A program made the translations under genes and the position numbers. From Nocardioides sp. SR21 (GTDB lineage: Bacteria > Actinomycetota > Actinomycetes > Propionibacteriales > Nocardioidaceae): DNA of 64,000 nt. The stretch is taken from assembly GCF_022761125.1 (NCBI RefSeq), contig NZ_JAKWJR010000008.1:124001-188000 (forward strand), given 5' to 3'. Every line of letters starts with the position of its first letter. The first letter of the stretch is position 1. The notes under the pieces were generated by a model. It saw nothing but the letters and a program-made list of their open reading frames with translations, was not told the DNA's origin and ran no database searches. Below, in pieces: positions 28,751 through 37,276 of this stretch.

Positions 28751-29619
28751 CGCAGGCCTTCGCCCGAGGAGTACTGCCCGCGGGCGTACGTGAGCAGCTC
28801 GTCGAACGTCGCGCCGACGGTGTCCCGGGGCGGGGTGGTGATCACGTCCAGCTCGCCGTCGATGACGCGCCACACCACGAAGTAGGACTTGTCGTCGTCC
28901 GAGACCGTGACGACCGCGGCGCCCGTGGGGGTGCCGGCCTCCGCGAAGCTCGCGCCGAGGTCCGGGTCGTCCGTGCGTTGCAGGATCCGAGCTCCGGGCG
29001 CCGCCACGACCTCGCCCCGGGCGTCGAGCCGGACCGTCGCCGGCCAGCCGTCGGCACCTGGCTGGGCCGAGCCGACCTGGGCCGCGACCCAGTCGGCGAA
29101 GCTCGCCCACCCGTTGCTCGGGGCGGTCGCGCTGTAGCCGCTGCCGCCGTCGCGGTACTCGGCGAGCACCCACATCCGCTGACCCTCGTAGGTCAGGTCC
29201 AGCGCGTCCGACAGCGACGGCCGGTCGTAGTCGAACGGGTTGACCAGGTGGCGGTGCACGACGACGCCCTCCCGGATCTGGAGTGCCCCGTCGTGGTAGC
29301 GGACCGGGGTGTCGTCCTCCCACGCCGGCCCGGTCGCCGTCACGTCGGGCGCCACGTCGGGCACGACCGGCGGCGACGACGGCGTCACCGACGTGGTCGG
29401 CTCGCTGGCGGGGCCGACCGAGCCGCCGCCCCCCGACGGACCGGACGTCGCGAACGCGATGCCGGCGACGGCGCCCACGACCAGCAGCAGGCCGGCGCCC
29501 TCGGTGAGCCGGCGGCGCCGCACGGCGTCGCGGCCGCGGGTGAGGATCAGGTCGAGGTCGTCGATCGGCGGGCCGTCGTCGAAGGCCCGGTCGAGCTCGT
29601 CGCGGATGTCGGTGTCCAT
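28747..29619 (-). CDS. Single-pass membrane protein, putative anti-sigma partner
   Basis: 290 residues: cytosolic head (1-37, IRDELDRAFDDGPPIDDLDL), one membrane helix (about 41-58, EGAGLLLVVGAVAGIAFAT), a Gly/Ser/Pro linker and an outer domain of about 200 residues with no known fold. No zinc-binding anti-sigma motif. Precedes and overlaps the sigma gene, so it is likely its sensor or anti-sigma, by analogy only. GTATCCC near the ATG is a weak -10. Confidence 0.7.
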   Translation of the reverse strand: MDTDIRDELDRAFDDGPPIDDLDLILTRGRDAVRRRRLTEGAGLLLVVGAVAGIAFATSGPSGGGGSVGPASEPTTSVTPSSPPVVPDVAPDVTATGPAWEDDTPVRYHDGALQIREGVVVHRHLVNPFDYDRPSLSDALDLTYEGQRMWVLAEYRDGGSGYSATAPSNGWASFADWVAAQVGSAQPGADGWPATVRLDARGEVVAAPGARILQRTDDPDLGASFAEAGTPTGAAVVTVSDDDKSYFVVWRVIDGELDVITTPPRDTVGATFDELLTYARGQYSSGEGLR

Positions 29620-29652
29620 ACGTGGGATACGCAGCTCGTCGGCGATCGGTTG

Positions 29653-30126
29653 TCAGGTCAGGAGATCCAGGATCGCGGCGAGCGCGGTCTCGGCGTCCGC
29701 GACGACCGGGCCGACGTCCTCGGGCAGGTCCCACGGGTCGACGAGCACCAGGGGTACGCCGGTGCGGCGGGCCAGGGCGATCTCGCTGAGCGTGCCCCAG
29801 CTGCAGCCGACCGCGACCACGGCGTCCGCCGCCCGCACGACCAGCCCGTTGCGCAGCTCGCCCAGGCCGGTGGGCAGCAGGTAGGTGTGCTCCGGGGTGC
29901 CGGTCGACCGGTCGTCGCCGGGCATCAGGCCGATCGAGACGCCGCCGGCCCGGCTCGCGCCGCGGGCGGCGGCCTGCATGACGCCGTGGTGGCCGCCGGT
30001 GAGCAGCACCGCCCTGGCCGCGGCGAGCGCGGTGCCGACCGCCTCGGCGGTGGCGAGGTCGGACGCCCGCGCGCCGTCGGCCGGGCCGACGACGGCGACG
30101 TACCGACCGGCAAGGACCTGGGTCAC
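29653..30126 (-). CDS. LOG-like (TIGR00725) protein, putative nucleotide phosphoribohydrolase
   Basis: 157 residues with the lysine-decarboxylase-like/LOG fold, but compact: VAVVGPADGARASDLATAEAVG, LLTGGHHGVMQAAARGASRAGG and VAVGCSWGTLSEIALARRTGVPLVLV. LOG proteins release cytokinin-like bases from nucleotides through PGGxGTxxE; here the motif is GCSWGTLSE, so activity may differ. GTG 30126 chosen as it removes an implausible 34-residue leader. Divergent from fba. Confidence 0.72.
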   Translation of the reverse strand: MTQVLAGRYVAVVGPADGARASDLATAEAVGTALAAARAVLLTGGHHGVMQAAARGASRAGGVSIGLMPGDDRSTGTPEHTYLLPTGLGELRNGLVVRAADAVVAVGCSWGTLSEIALARRTGVPLVLVDPWDLPEDVGPVVADAETALAAILDLLT

Positions 30127-30215
30127 GATCCCGAGGCTAGACGCCCCCTCGGTCGACCGACGGGTAGCCACTAGGGTGGAAATCGCCGTTCCGGACGTCA
30201 CTGAGGAGCTCTGCC

Positions 30216-31247
30216 ATGCCGATCGCAACCCCCGAGAAGTACGCCGAGATGCTGGACGCCGCGAAGGCGGGCGAGTTCGCGTTCCCGGCCATCAACGTGT
30301 CTTCGTCGCAGACGCTGAACGCTGCGTTGCAGGGCTTCGCCGAGGCCGGCGCGGACGGCATCATCCAGGTCTCCACGGGCGGCGCGGAGTACCTCTCCGG
30401 TCCGACGGTCAAGGACATGGTCAGCGGCTCGGTCGCATTCGCGGCGTACGCCGCCGAGGTCGCGAAGAGCTACCCGGTGAACATCGCGCTGCACACCGAC
30501 CACTGCCCCCAGGACAAGCTGGACGGCTTCGTGCGGCCGCTGCTCGACATCTCCGCCGAGCGCGTGAAGCGCGGCGAGGCCCCGCTGTTCCAGTCGCACA
30601 TGTGGGACGGCTCGGCCGTCCCGCTCGAGGAGAACCTGTCGATCGCCGAGGACCTCCTCGAGCGCTGCATCGCGGCGAAGATCATCCTCGAGATCGAGGT
30701 CGGCGTCGTCGGCGGCGAGGAGGACGGCGTCGAGAACGCCATCAACGACAAGCTCTACTCGACCCCGGAGGACGCCATCGCCACCGCGAAGGCGCTCGGG
30801 TACGGCGACCGCGGCTACTACATGACCGCGCTGACGTTCGGGAACGTGCACGGCGTCTACAAGCCGGGCAACGTGAAGCTCCGCCCCGAGGTCCTCAAGG
30901 AGGCCCAGGAGGCCGTCGTGAAGGAGTTCGGCCTCGACGCCGGCTCCAAGCCGTTCCACCTGGTCTTCCACGGCGGCTCGGGCTCGCTGCCCGAGGAGAT
31001 CGCCGCCGCGGTCAGCTACGGCGTCGTCAAGATGAACGTCGACACCGACACCCAGTACGCCTTCACCCGCCCGGTCGCCGCGCACATGTTCACCAACTAC
31101 GACGGCGTCCTCAAGGTCGACGGCGAGGTCGGCAACAAGAAGCAGTACGACCCGCGCGCCTGGGGCAAGGCCGCCGAGGCCGGCATGGCCGCCCGCGTCG
31201 TCGAAGCCTGCGAGCACCTCAACTCCGCCGGCAAGTCGATCGGCTGA
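30216..31247 (+). CDS. fba: Fructose-bisphosphate aldolase, class II
   Basis: 343-residue zinc-dependent aldolase of glycolysis and gluconeogenesis. Zinc ligands fall in HTDHC (about 90), the LGYGDRGYYMTALTFGNVHG region and LVFHGGSGS; the C-terminus holds the substrate phosphate site. Strong Shine-Dalgarno (GAGGAG) before ATG. Followed by a stem-loop terminator and convergent with the MFS gene. Actinobacteria normally have the class II form. Confidence 0.96.
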   Translation: MPIATPEKYAEMLDAAKAGEFAFPAINVSSSQTLNAALQGFAEAGADGIIQVSTGGAEYLSGPTVKDMVSGSVAFAAYAAEVAKSYPVNIALHTDHCPQDKLDGFVRPLLDISAERVKRGEAPLFQSHMWDGSAVPLEENLSIAEDLLERCIAAKIILEIEVGVVGGEEDGVENAINDKLYSTPEDAIATAKALGYGDRGYYMTALTFGNVHGVYKPGNVKLRPEVLKEAQEAVVKEFGLDAGSKPFHLVFHGGSGSLPEEIAAAVSYGVVKMNVDTDTQYAFTRPVAAHMFTNYDGVLKVDGEVGNKKQYDPRAWGKAAEAGMAARVVEACEHLNSAGKSIG

Positions 31248-31268
31248 GGAACGAGGTCGCGACCGGCG

Positions 31269-31342
31269 TGTCGAGACCCAGCGAGACGAAGTAGGGCGGT
31301 GACCACTGGGTCGCCGCCCTACGTCCGTCACGGGGTCTCGAC
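31269..31342. terminator. Stem-loop terminator nested in a repeat
   Basis: GTAGGGCGG-N5-ACTG-N5-CCGCCCTAC (31291-31322) forms a strong hairpin after fba. It sits inside outer arms TGTCGAGACCC (31269-31279) and GGGTCTCGACA (31332-31342). Probably ends transcription for both fba and the convergent MFS gene, whose stop lies within the outer arm. There is no clear T-run. Confidence 0.65.
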
Positions 31343-32851
31343 AGGCTCGACCGCCGGAGCCGCCCCGCCCGCGGCCGGGAAGCCGGTGTGCCGCGGCCGC
31401 TCGAAGCAGAGCGCGGCGACCAGGCCGAGCAGCAGCACGCAGGCGGGCAGCAGCAGCGACTGCGCCATCGCCTTCGAGAACTCGTCGGCGACGACGGCCG
31501 GCATCGTGCTCGAGCCACCGGCCTCGGGACTGGTCGCCCCGCTGAGGCCGAAGTGCGCGAGCCGGGCGTCCATGAGCACGGCGATCGCGGCCGAGCCGAG
31601 GACGCCGCCGACCTGGCGCGACGCGTTGTAGACGCCCGAGCCGGCGCCGGCCGACTGCAGCGGCAGGTTGCGCATCGCGGTCGCGGAGACCGGCGCCCAG
31701 ATGCAGGCGTTGCCGACGCCCATCAGGCTCATCGGCAGCACCAGCTGCCAGACCGCGGAGTCGGGCGTCATCTGGCTCGACAGCCAGAAGAACGAGGTGG
31801 CGATCACCGCGAAGCCGAAGCCGACGATGATCCGCGGGTGGATCGAGTCGGTGAGCCTGCCGACCGGGCGGGACAGCACGATGACCATCACCGCCATCGG
31901 GACCAGCAGCAGCGCCGCCTCCGTGGGGGAGTACCCGCGCACCGCCTGGGCGTAGATCATCAGCGGGAAGCCGATCGCGGTGAGCGAGAAGCCCATCACG
32001 CCGATCGCGGTGTTGCCGAGCGAGAAGTTGCGGTCGCGGAACAGCGAGAGCGGCACCAGCGGCTCGCGGGTGTTCTTCCACTGCCAGAACACGAACAGCG
32101 CGAGCACCACGGCGCCGGTGACGATCATCGCGATGATCCAGCCGGCCCAGTCCTCCTGCTGGCCCTCCTGGATGCCGAACACGAGCAGGAACATGCCGAC
32201 GCCGGAGAGCACGACGCCGAGCCAGTCGAAGGAGTGCTGGTGCGTCTCGAGCACCGGCACCAGCCGCATCGCCAGGACGAAGGCCACGATGCCGACCGGG
32301 ACGTTGACGAAGAAGATCCACTCCCAGCCGAGCCCGTCGACCAGGACGCCGCCGAGAACCGGGCCGATCACCATCGACACACCGGACGTCGCGCCCCACA
32401 GGGCCATCGCCTTGCCGCGCTCGGCGGCGGGGAAGATCCGCGTGATGATCGCCATCGTCTGCGGGGTCATCAGCGCCGCGCCCAGGCCCTGCACCACCCG
32501 GGCGACGATCAGCATCTCGATGCTGCCGACCAGCCCGCACCACAGCGAGGCGAGCGTGAAGACCGACAGTCCGGTGAGGTAGAGACGGCGCGGCCCGAAC
32601 CGGTCGCCGAGCCGCCCGGTGATCAGGATCGGGACGGCGTACGCCAGGAGGTAGGCGCTGCTCACCCAGACGACGGAGTTGACGTCCGTGTCGAGGTCCT
32701 CGATGAGCGCAGGGGCCGCGACCTGCACGATCGTCATGTCCACGAGGAGCATGAAGAAGCCGAGGCAGAGGGCGAACAGCGCCGGCCAGGGCCGCTTGTC
32801 GCCGACGGCCGGGGGCGCGTGCGTGGTGTCGGTGTCGGTCACAAACACCAC
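31328..32851 (-). CDS. MFS transporter, DHA2 (EmrB/QacA) drug exporter family
   Basis: 507-residue 14-helix drug:proton antiporter. Motif A GRLGDRFGPRRLYLTG and motif C-like GPVLGGVLVDGLGWEWIFFVNVPVG are present, along with DMTIVQVAAPALIEDLD in helix 1. It would export hydrophobic drugs or metabolites. The start is GTG 32851, with GTG 32842 as an equally plausible alternative. No adjacent regulator gene. Confidence 0.93.
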   Translation of the reverse strand: MVFVTDTDTTHAPPAVGDKRPWPALFALCLGFFMLLVDMTIVQVAAPALIEDLDTDVNSVVWVSSAYLLAYAVPILITGRLGDRFGPRRLYLTGLSVFTLASLWCGLVGSIEMLIVARVVQGLGAALMTPQTMAIITRIFPAAERGKAMALWGATSGVSMVIGPVLGGVLVDGLGWEWIFFVNVPVGIVAFVLAMRLVPVLETHQHSFDWLGVVLSGVGMFLLVFGIQEGQQEDWAGWIIAMIVTGAVVLALFVFWQWKNTREPLVPLSLFRDRNFSLGNTAIGVMGFSLTAIGFPLMIYAQAVRGYSPTEAALLLVPMAVMVIVLSRPVGRLTDSIHPRIIVGFGFAVIATSFFWLSSQMTPDSAVWQLVLPMSLMGVGNACIWAPVSATAMRNLPLQSAGAGSGVYNASRQVGGVLGSAAIAVLMDARLAHFGLSGATSPEAGGSSTMPAVVADEFSKAMAQSLLLPACVLLLGLVAALCFERPRHTGFPAAGGAAPAVEPVETP

Positions 32852-32880
32852 TCAACACCCGACCATGGACAATGCTTCCC

Positions 32881-33306
32881 ATGACTTCTTTCGGCAACGA
32901 CCTGATGGCCGGCCCGCCGCCGACCCACCTGCCCGAGGACCCCGCGGCCGCCGAGCTGGTGCCGGGGGCCGACGCGATGGACGTCGTACGCCGCCACCCC
33001 GAGTCGCCGCTGGCCTGGGCCACGCTGGCCACCCTGGCCGCCGACGAGGAGGACGACCCGGTCACGATCTACGCGTACGCACGCGTCGGCTACCACCGCA
33101 GCCTGGACCTGCTGCGCCGCAACGGCTGGAAGGGCCACGGCCCGGTGCCGTGGGAGCACGAGCCGAACCGCGGCTTCCTCACCTGCCTGGCGCTGCTCGC
33201 GCTGGCGGCCGAGGCGATCGGCGAGACCGCGGAGGCCGAGCGGTGCTTCGGGTTCCTGCGCGACTCCAGCCAGACCGGGTACGACGCGCTGCTCAGCGAG
33301 GACTGA
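32881..33306 (+). CDS. DUF3151 family protein
   Basis: 141-residue soluble protein with the conserved actinobacterial DUF3151 pattern (GADAMDVVRRHPESPLAWATLA, AYARVGYHRSLDLLRRNGWKGHGPVPWEHEPNRGFL), helix-rich and TPR-like. Function unknown. As I recall, it lies near fba and purA in other actinobacteria, as it does here. Its 3' end overlaps the convergent lysS gene by 14 bp. Confidence 0.85.
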   Translation: MTSFGNDLMAGPPPTHLPEDPAAAELVPGADAMDVVRRHPESPLAWATLATLAADEEDDPVTIYAYARVGYHRSLDLLRRNGWKGHGPVPWEHEPNRGFLTCLALLALAAEAIGETAEAERCFGFLRDSSQTGYDALLSED

Positions 33307-34990
33307 TCAGCGACCGCACCTTGTCGGCGCCGAGCGCGAGGAACAGCGTCGGGAGACGCGGCCCGCGGTCGGCGTCGACCAGCAGGTTGTAGAGCAGCTT
33401 GAAGAAGTCCTTCTGGTCCTGCTTCACCTGGTCGGTCGGCGCGTCGTCGAGCCCGAGCCCGCGAGCGAGCTTCGGCACGCCGTAGATCAGCGTGGTCGTG
33501 TCGTCGAGCTCGAGCTCGTCGGGCAGCCGGTCGAGCAGCTGGGCCAGCCAGAGCTCCTCGTCCTCGGACAGCGCCGCGAGACGCTCGGTGTCCGCGGACT
33601 CCCGCACGGTGGTGCGGTCCTCGGCGGGCACGTACTCCGCCACCCAGGCCATCGCCTTGCCGAGCCGCGGCTGGAGGTCCTCCGCGGGCGCGCCGACGAT
33701 CCGGTTGATCTGGGAGACCTCGCCGTTGGTCACGTCGGCGACCGACGACAGCACGCGGAACGACGCGATCACCGAGGGCGTCGGAAGCGTCCCGGCCGCC
33801 GCGGTCGACGACGCGCGCTCGTACGCCAGCACCTGGGCGTCGCGCTTCTCCGGGTTGGCGGCCTTCTTGCCGAGCGCGTCCCACTCGTCGTACAGCCGCA
33901 CGACCTCGGCGCCGAAGTCGATGTTGAACGCCTGCTTGGGCGCGCGGCGCGCGTAGAGCCAGCGCAGGATCGGCGCCTCGAGGATCTTGAGCGCGTCCGC
34001 GGCGGTGGGCACGCCACCGGCGGACGACGACATCTTCTGCACGCCGGCGAAGCCGACGAACGCGTAGGCGACGTACGACGGCGCGCGGAACCCGAAGACC
34101 CGCTTCACCAGCTCCTTGCCGACCGTGTACGACGAGCCGGGGGTCGAGTGGTCGAGGCCGCCCGGCTCGAAGTCGACGCCCTCGAAGGCCCAGCGCATCG
34201 GCCAGTCGACCTTCCACACGAGCTTGCCCTCGTGCTGGGTCGCGACGTTGGTGACGCCGGTGAACCCACACGACGAGCAGGTGTAGGACAGGTCGGTCGA
34301 CGCGTCGTCGTACGCCGTGACCTCGACGGTGTCGCGGCCGCACTGGCGGCAGTAGGGCTTGTAGGGGAAGCGGGCCAGCGCGCCGCTGCCGGCGGGCTCG
34401 TCGTCCTCGTCGGCGACGGAGTCCTCGAGCGCGGCGGCCTCCTGGTCGTTCTCCGGCTCCGGCTCGGCCTTCTTGGTGCGGTGCTTGGCCAGCACCTCCT
34501 CGATGACGTCGCGGTTCTTGATCGCGTGGAGGACCTGCTCGGTGTACGCGCCGGCGCGGTACTGCTCGGTCTGCGACACCTCCTCCATCTCGATGCCCAT
34601 CTCGGCGAGGGCGGCGCGCAGCGGGGCCTTGAAGTGCTCGGCCCAGTTCTCGTGGCACTCCCACGGGTCCGGTACGGCGGTCAGCGGCCGGCCGATGTGC
34701 TCGGCGAACGACGGGTCGACGCCGGCGGGCACCTTGCGGAAGCGGTCGTAGTCGTCCCAGCTGTGCAGGTGGCGCACGGCGATGCCGCGACGGCGGATCT
34801 CCTCGGCGACGAAGTGCGGGGTGATGAACTCGCGCAGGTTGCCCAGGTGGATCGGGCCCGACGGGCTCGCGCCGGAGGCGCAGGTGATGACGTGGTCGTC
34901 GCCGAACTCGCTGTGGGCGTGGCGGATCGCCTCGTCAGCGGCCCGGGTCACCCAGTCGTGGGGCTCGCCGGACGGTGCGCCTCGTGCCAT
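33293..34990 (-). CDS. lysS: Lysyl-tRNA synthetase, class I
   Basis: 565 residues with a class I Rossmann fold: HIGH-type GPIHLGNLREF (about 45) and KMSKS-type VQKMSSSAGG (about 320), plus a zinc-binding insert (CRQCG ... CSSCGF, about 220-245). The acidic stretch EPEPENDQEAAALEDS (about 150-180) is an insertion. Class I LysRS is the archaeal form and is found in few bacteria, in some actinobacteria together with the class II enzyme. ATG 34990 has a Shine-Dalgarno AGGAG. Confidence 0.93.
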   Translation of the reverse strand: MARGAPSGEPHDWVTRAADEAIRHAHSEFGDDHVITCASGASPSGPIHLGNLREFITPHFVAEEIRRRGIAVRHLHSWDDYDRFRKVPAGVDPSFAEHIGRPLTAVPDPWECHENWAEHFKAPLRAALAEMGIEMEEVSQTEQYRAGAYTEQVLHAIKNRDVIEEVLAKHRTKKAEPEPENDQEAAALEDSVADEDDEPAGSGALARFPYKPYCRQCGRDTVEVTAYDDASTDLSYTCSSCGFTGVTNVATQHEGKLVWKVDWPMRWAFEGVDFEPGGLDHSTPGSSYTVGKELVKRVFGFRAPSYVAYAFVGFAGVQKMSSSAGGVPTAADALKILEAPILRWLYARRAPKQAFNIDFGAEVVRLYDEWDALGKKAANPEKRDAQVLAYERASSTAAAGTLPTPSVIASFRVLSSVADVTNGEVSQINRIVGAPAEDLQPRLGKAMAWVAEYVPAEDRTTVRESADTERLAALSEDEELWLAQLLDRLPDELELDDTTTLIYGVPKLARGLGLDDAPTDQVKQDQKDFFKLLYNLLVDADRGPRLPTLFLALGADKVRSLISPR

Positions 34991-35280
34991 GTCTGTTGCT
35001 CCTGCTGCGGTGGGGTGCGTGCAGCAGGCAACGCTACCGGGCGACCGCGTCGCCCGGCCGGGGCAGGGCAGAAGGGCCGGAGCCTCCGTGGGGCCCCGGA
35101 CCTTCGCCGTGCGTCCCGCAGCACGATCGATCCCCCGATGCTGGTCGTGCCGGGTGTGCCGCGACCCCGAGAGAACCCGCGGCCGGATGACGCGCCGGAA
35201 TCCTTTCACTGACCGCTCCGTGCCACCGGGCGAGAAGCGGACGCTGTCACCAAGTTGCCAGTTCGCCTATCCTGCGGTGC
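34991..35280. other. Non-coding lysS leader / intergenic region with hairpins
   Basis: 290 bp without a gene, upstream of both divergent genes. It holds a perfect hairpin CCGGGCGAC-CGC-GTCGCCCGG (35037-35057) and a GC-rich stem near 35086-35105 in the lysS leader. No T-box AGGGTGGNACCGCG sequence is seen. The HTH-gene -10 TATCCT is at 35268-35273. Confidence 0.5.
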
Positions 35281-36279
35281 ATGGCCCGCTCCGCGCCGAC
35301 GTCGGTGCTGACCGCGCTCGGCTTCACGCCGGCGGTCGACCGGCTCTACCAGCAGGTGCGCACGCACTCCGGCCGCCAGCTCCCGCGGGTCGCCGCCGCG
35401 ACCTTGCGGACGCCGGGCGAGCTGCTCGAGGACCTCGACCCGCTGGTGCGCGCCGGGATCGTGCGGCTCGACGGCGACGAGCTCGTGGTGGAGCCGCCGG
35501 CCGAGGCGCTGCGGATCATGGTGGCGGCCCAGGCCGTGCATGCCGAGCGGACCCTGCACCGGCTCGAGGGACTCGCCGAGGCGGTCGCGCTGCTCGCCGA
35601 CGAGGCCCACGTCGGGCTCGATGACCACGACGAGACGATGCCGATCGACGGCGAGGTCGTCACCGCGTCCGACCCGACCCGCATCTACGCGATGGTCCGC
35701 GACCTGGTCCGGCACAGCCGCGGCGACCTGCTCTGGCTGCGCCCCGACCAGTGGCGCAGCCCGAACGAGTCCAAGATGGCCGCGCTCGTCGAGGACGCGC
35801 TGCGCCAGGGCGGGCGCACCTCCCGCGCGATCTACCCGCTGCACGTGACCCGCGAGGCGCCCGGGGTGCTCGCCGCCCGGGCCGCGGCCGGGGAGGAGGT
35901 CCGGCTGCTGCCCGTGGTGCCCAGCCGGATGCTCGTGATCGGCGACACCCACGTGCTGCTGCCCGACCGGCTCGGGTACGCCGACATCCCGCTCGTCGTG
36001 GTCCGCCAGACCGCGGTCGTCGAGGCGGCCGCACAGTGGTTCGAGCTGCTCTGGGAGCGGGCCGCGACGCCGGCCGCCGGTCGCCCGGAGGCGCGGCGCG
36101 ACCTGCGCCGGTTCCTGCTGCAGCAGCTGGCCGACGGCGCCCACGACGAGCAGATCGCCCGCAACCTCGGCATCAGCCTGCGGACGGTACGCCGCCGCGT
36201 CGCCGACCTGATGCTCGAGCTCGGGGCCGACACCCGCTTCCAGGCGGGCGTCGAGGCGACGCGCCGCGGGTGGCTCTAG
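35281..36279 (+). CDS. LuxR/TrmB-like HTH transcriptional regulator
   Basis: 332 residues: N-terminal winged helix-like part (about 1-70, VAAATLRTPGELLEDLDPLVRAGIV), a middle PLD-like/TrmB-type sensor (about 120-240, RTSRAIYPLHVTREAPGVLAARAAAGEEVRLLPVVP) and a C-terminal LuxR helix-turn-helix (DEQIARNLGISLRTVRRRVADLM). This two-HTH layout is common in Nocardioides and Streptomyces, but ligands are unknown. Leaderless (TATCCT seven bases before ATG). Its stop shares CTAG with the convergent kinase gene. Confidence 0.82.
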   Translation: MARSAPTSVLTALGFTPAVDRLYQQVRTHSGRQLPRVAAATLRTPGELLEDLDPLVRAGIVRLDGDELVVEPPAEALRIMVAAQAVHAERTLHRLEGLAEAVALLADEAHVGLDDHDETMPIDGEVVTASDPTRIYAMVRDLVRHSRGDLLWLRPDQWRSPNESKMAALVEDALRQGGRTSRAIYPLHVTREAPGVLAARAAAGEEVRLLPVVPSRMLVIGDTHVLLPDRLGYADIPLVVVRQTAVVEAAAQWFELLWERAATPAAGRPEARRDLRRFLLQQLADGAHDEQIARNLGISLRTVRRRVADLMLELGADTRFQAGVEATRRGWL

Positions 36280-37160
36280 CCGGGCAGGACCATCTGGTAC
36301 GCCTCCGGTACGACCCGCCAGGTCCGGTGCGTCTCCGGTCCGTAGATCTCACCGTCCGCGCTGCAGTGGAACGGGCCGCCGGAGACGAAGACCTCGCGGC
36401 CGCGGAGGTAGGTCACGTCGTCGCGCTTGTGATGGGTCGCGAAGCCCAGCCGGCCGGCGTACAGGAACCGCGCCAGCGGGCCGGTGGACCGCGAGATCAT
36501 CACGTCCAGCATCCCGTCGTTCGGGACCGCCTCGGGCGTCAGCTCCGCGCCGCCACCGACCGAGGATCCGTTGCCCACCGCGACCTGCAGCACCGGGTCG
36601 TCGAGGTCGCGGACGACCTTGCCGTCGACCTCGACCCGGACGCGGACCGTCGCCGGCCGGAGCGCGGTCCGGAGGGCGCCGATCGGGTAGCCGATCCGGC
36701 CGAGGCGCTTCTTCAGGCCGGCGGCGCGCACGCTGGCCTCCGCGCCGGCGCCGACGTGCACGCCGTTCACCACGATGCCGCCGACCTCGTCGAGGATCAG
36801 GTCCATCGGCTGGGGCCTGCCGCTCAGCAGCGCCCGGGCAGCCTCCTCCGGGTCGAGCGGGATCCCGACCGCGCGGGCGAGGTCGTTGCCGGTCCCCAGC
36901 GGGATCAGCCCGATCACCGCGTCGCGGAGCTGGTTGCGCCGGTGCAGCGCGGAGAGCACCGCGTGCAGGCTGCCGTCACCGCCCGCGACCACGATCCGCC
37001 GCGACCCGGCGCGGTGCAGGACGCCGTCCAGCTCGTCGGGCCGGGAGGTCTTGCACAGCTCCACGGACGCCTGCTGGCGCAGCGTGTCGAGCGCGGCCGC
37101 CAGGTTCTCCTCGTCCGTGGAGCCCGCCGAGCGGTTGGCGATGACGAGGAGTGGGTCCAC
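36276..37160 (-). CDS. Diacylglycerol/lipid kinase family protein
   Basis: 294 residues. The kinase catalytic loop VVAGGDGSLHAVLSAL (GGDG) and LIPLGTGNDLARA (GTGNDxAR) are characteristic of DagK/YegS lipid kinases, followed by the beta-sandwich domain. Phosphorylates diacylglycerol or a related lipid at the membrane. GTG 37160 chosen because residues before it are not family-like. Convergent with the HTH gene (CTAG overlap); divergent from purA. Confidence 0.9.
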   Translation of the reverse strand: MDPLLVIANRSAGSTDEENLAAALDTLRQQASVELCKTSRPDELDGVLHRAGSRRIVVAGGDGSLHAVLSALHRRNQLRDAVIGLIPLGTGNDLARAVGIPLDPEEAARALLSGRPQPMDLILDEVGGIVVNGVHVGAGAEASVRAAGLKKRLGRIGYPIGALRTALRPATVRVRVEVDGKVVRDLDDPVLQVAVGNGSSVGGGAELTPEAVPNDGMLDVMISRSTGPLARFLYAGRLGFATHHKRDDVTYLRGREVFVSGGPFHCSADGEIYGPETHRTWRVVPEAYQMVLPG

Positions 37161-37210
37161 GACGCCGACCGTAACCGACGACGAGTCAGGGGACCCCGGC
37201 GCGCCTTTGG

Positions 37211-37253
37211 TAACGTATCGCCGCAAGAGCTCCGGTGCTGTTGTGCCGGGGCT
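37211..37253 (+). promoter_or_regulatory. purA promoter and leader hairpin
   Basis: A -10-like TAACGT (37211-37216) precedes a leader containing AGCTCCGG (37228-37235) and CCGGGGCT (37246-37253), an 8-bp stem with a 10-base loop. A Shine-Dalgarno GGAGG follows. Unlike most neighbouring genes, purA therefore has a true 5' leader. Confidence 0.4.
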
Positions 37254-37276
37254 TCTCTCATTCCAGGAGGCAGAGC

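Noticed and set aside
29653..30228. Extended N-terminus of the LOG-like protein from 30228
   Set aside because: The extra 34 residues are low-complexity and would read across the fba promoter; GTG 30126 starts at the family's first strand.
34991..35280. T-box riboswitch before lysS
   Set aside because: No conserved AGGGTGGNACCGCG-like sequence or specifier loop; only generic GC hairpins.
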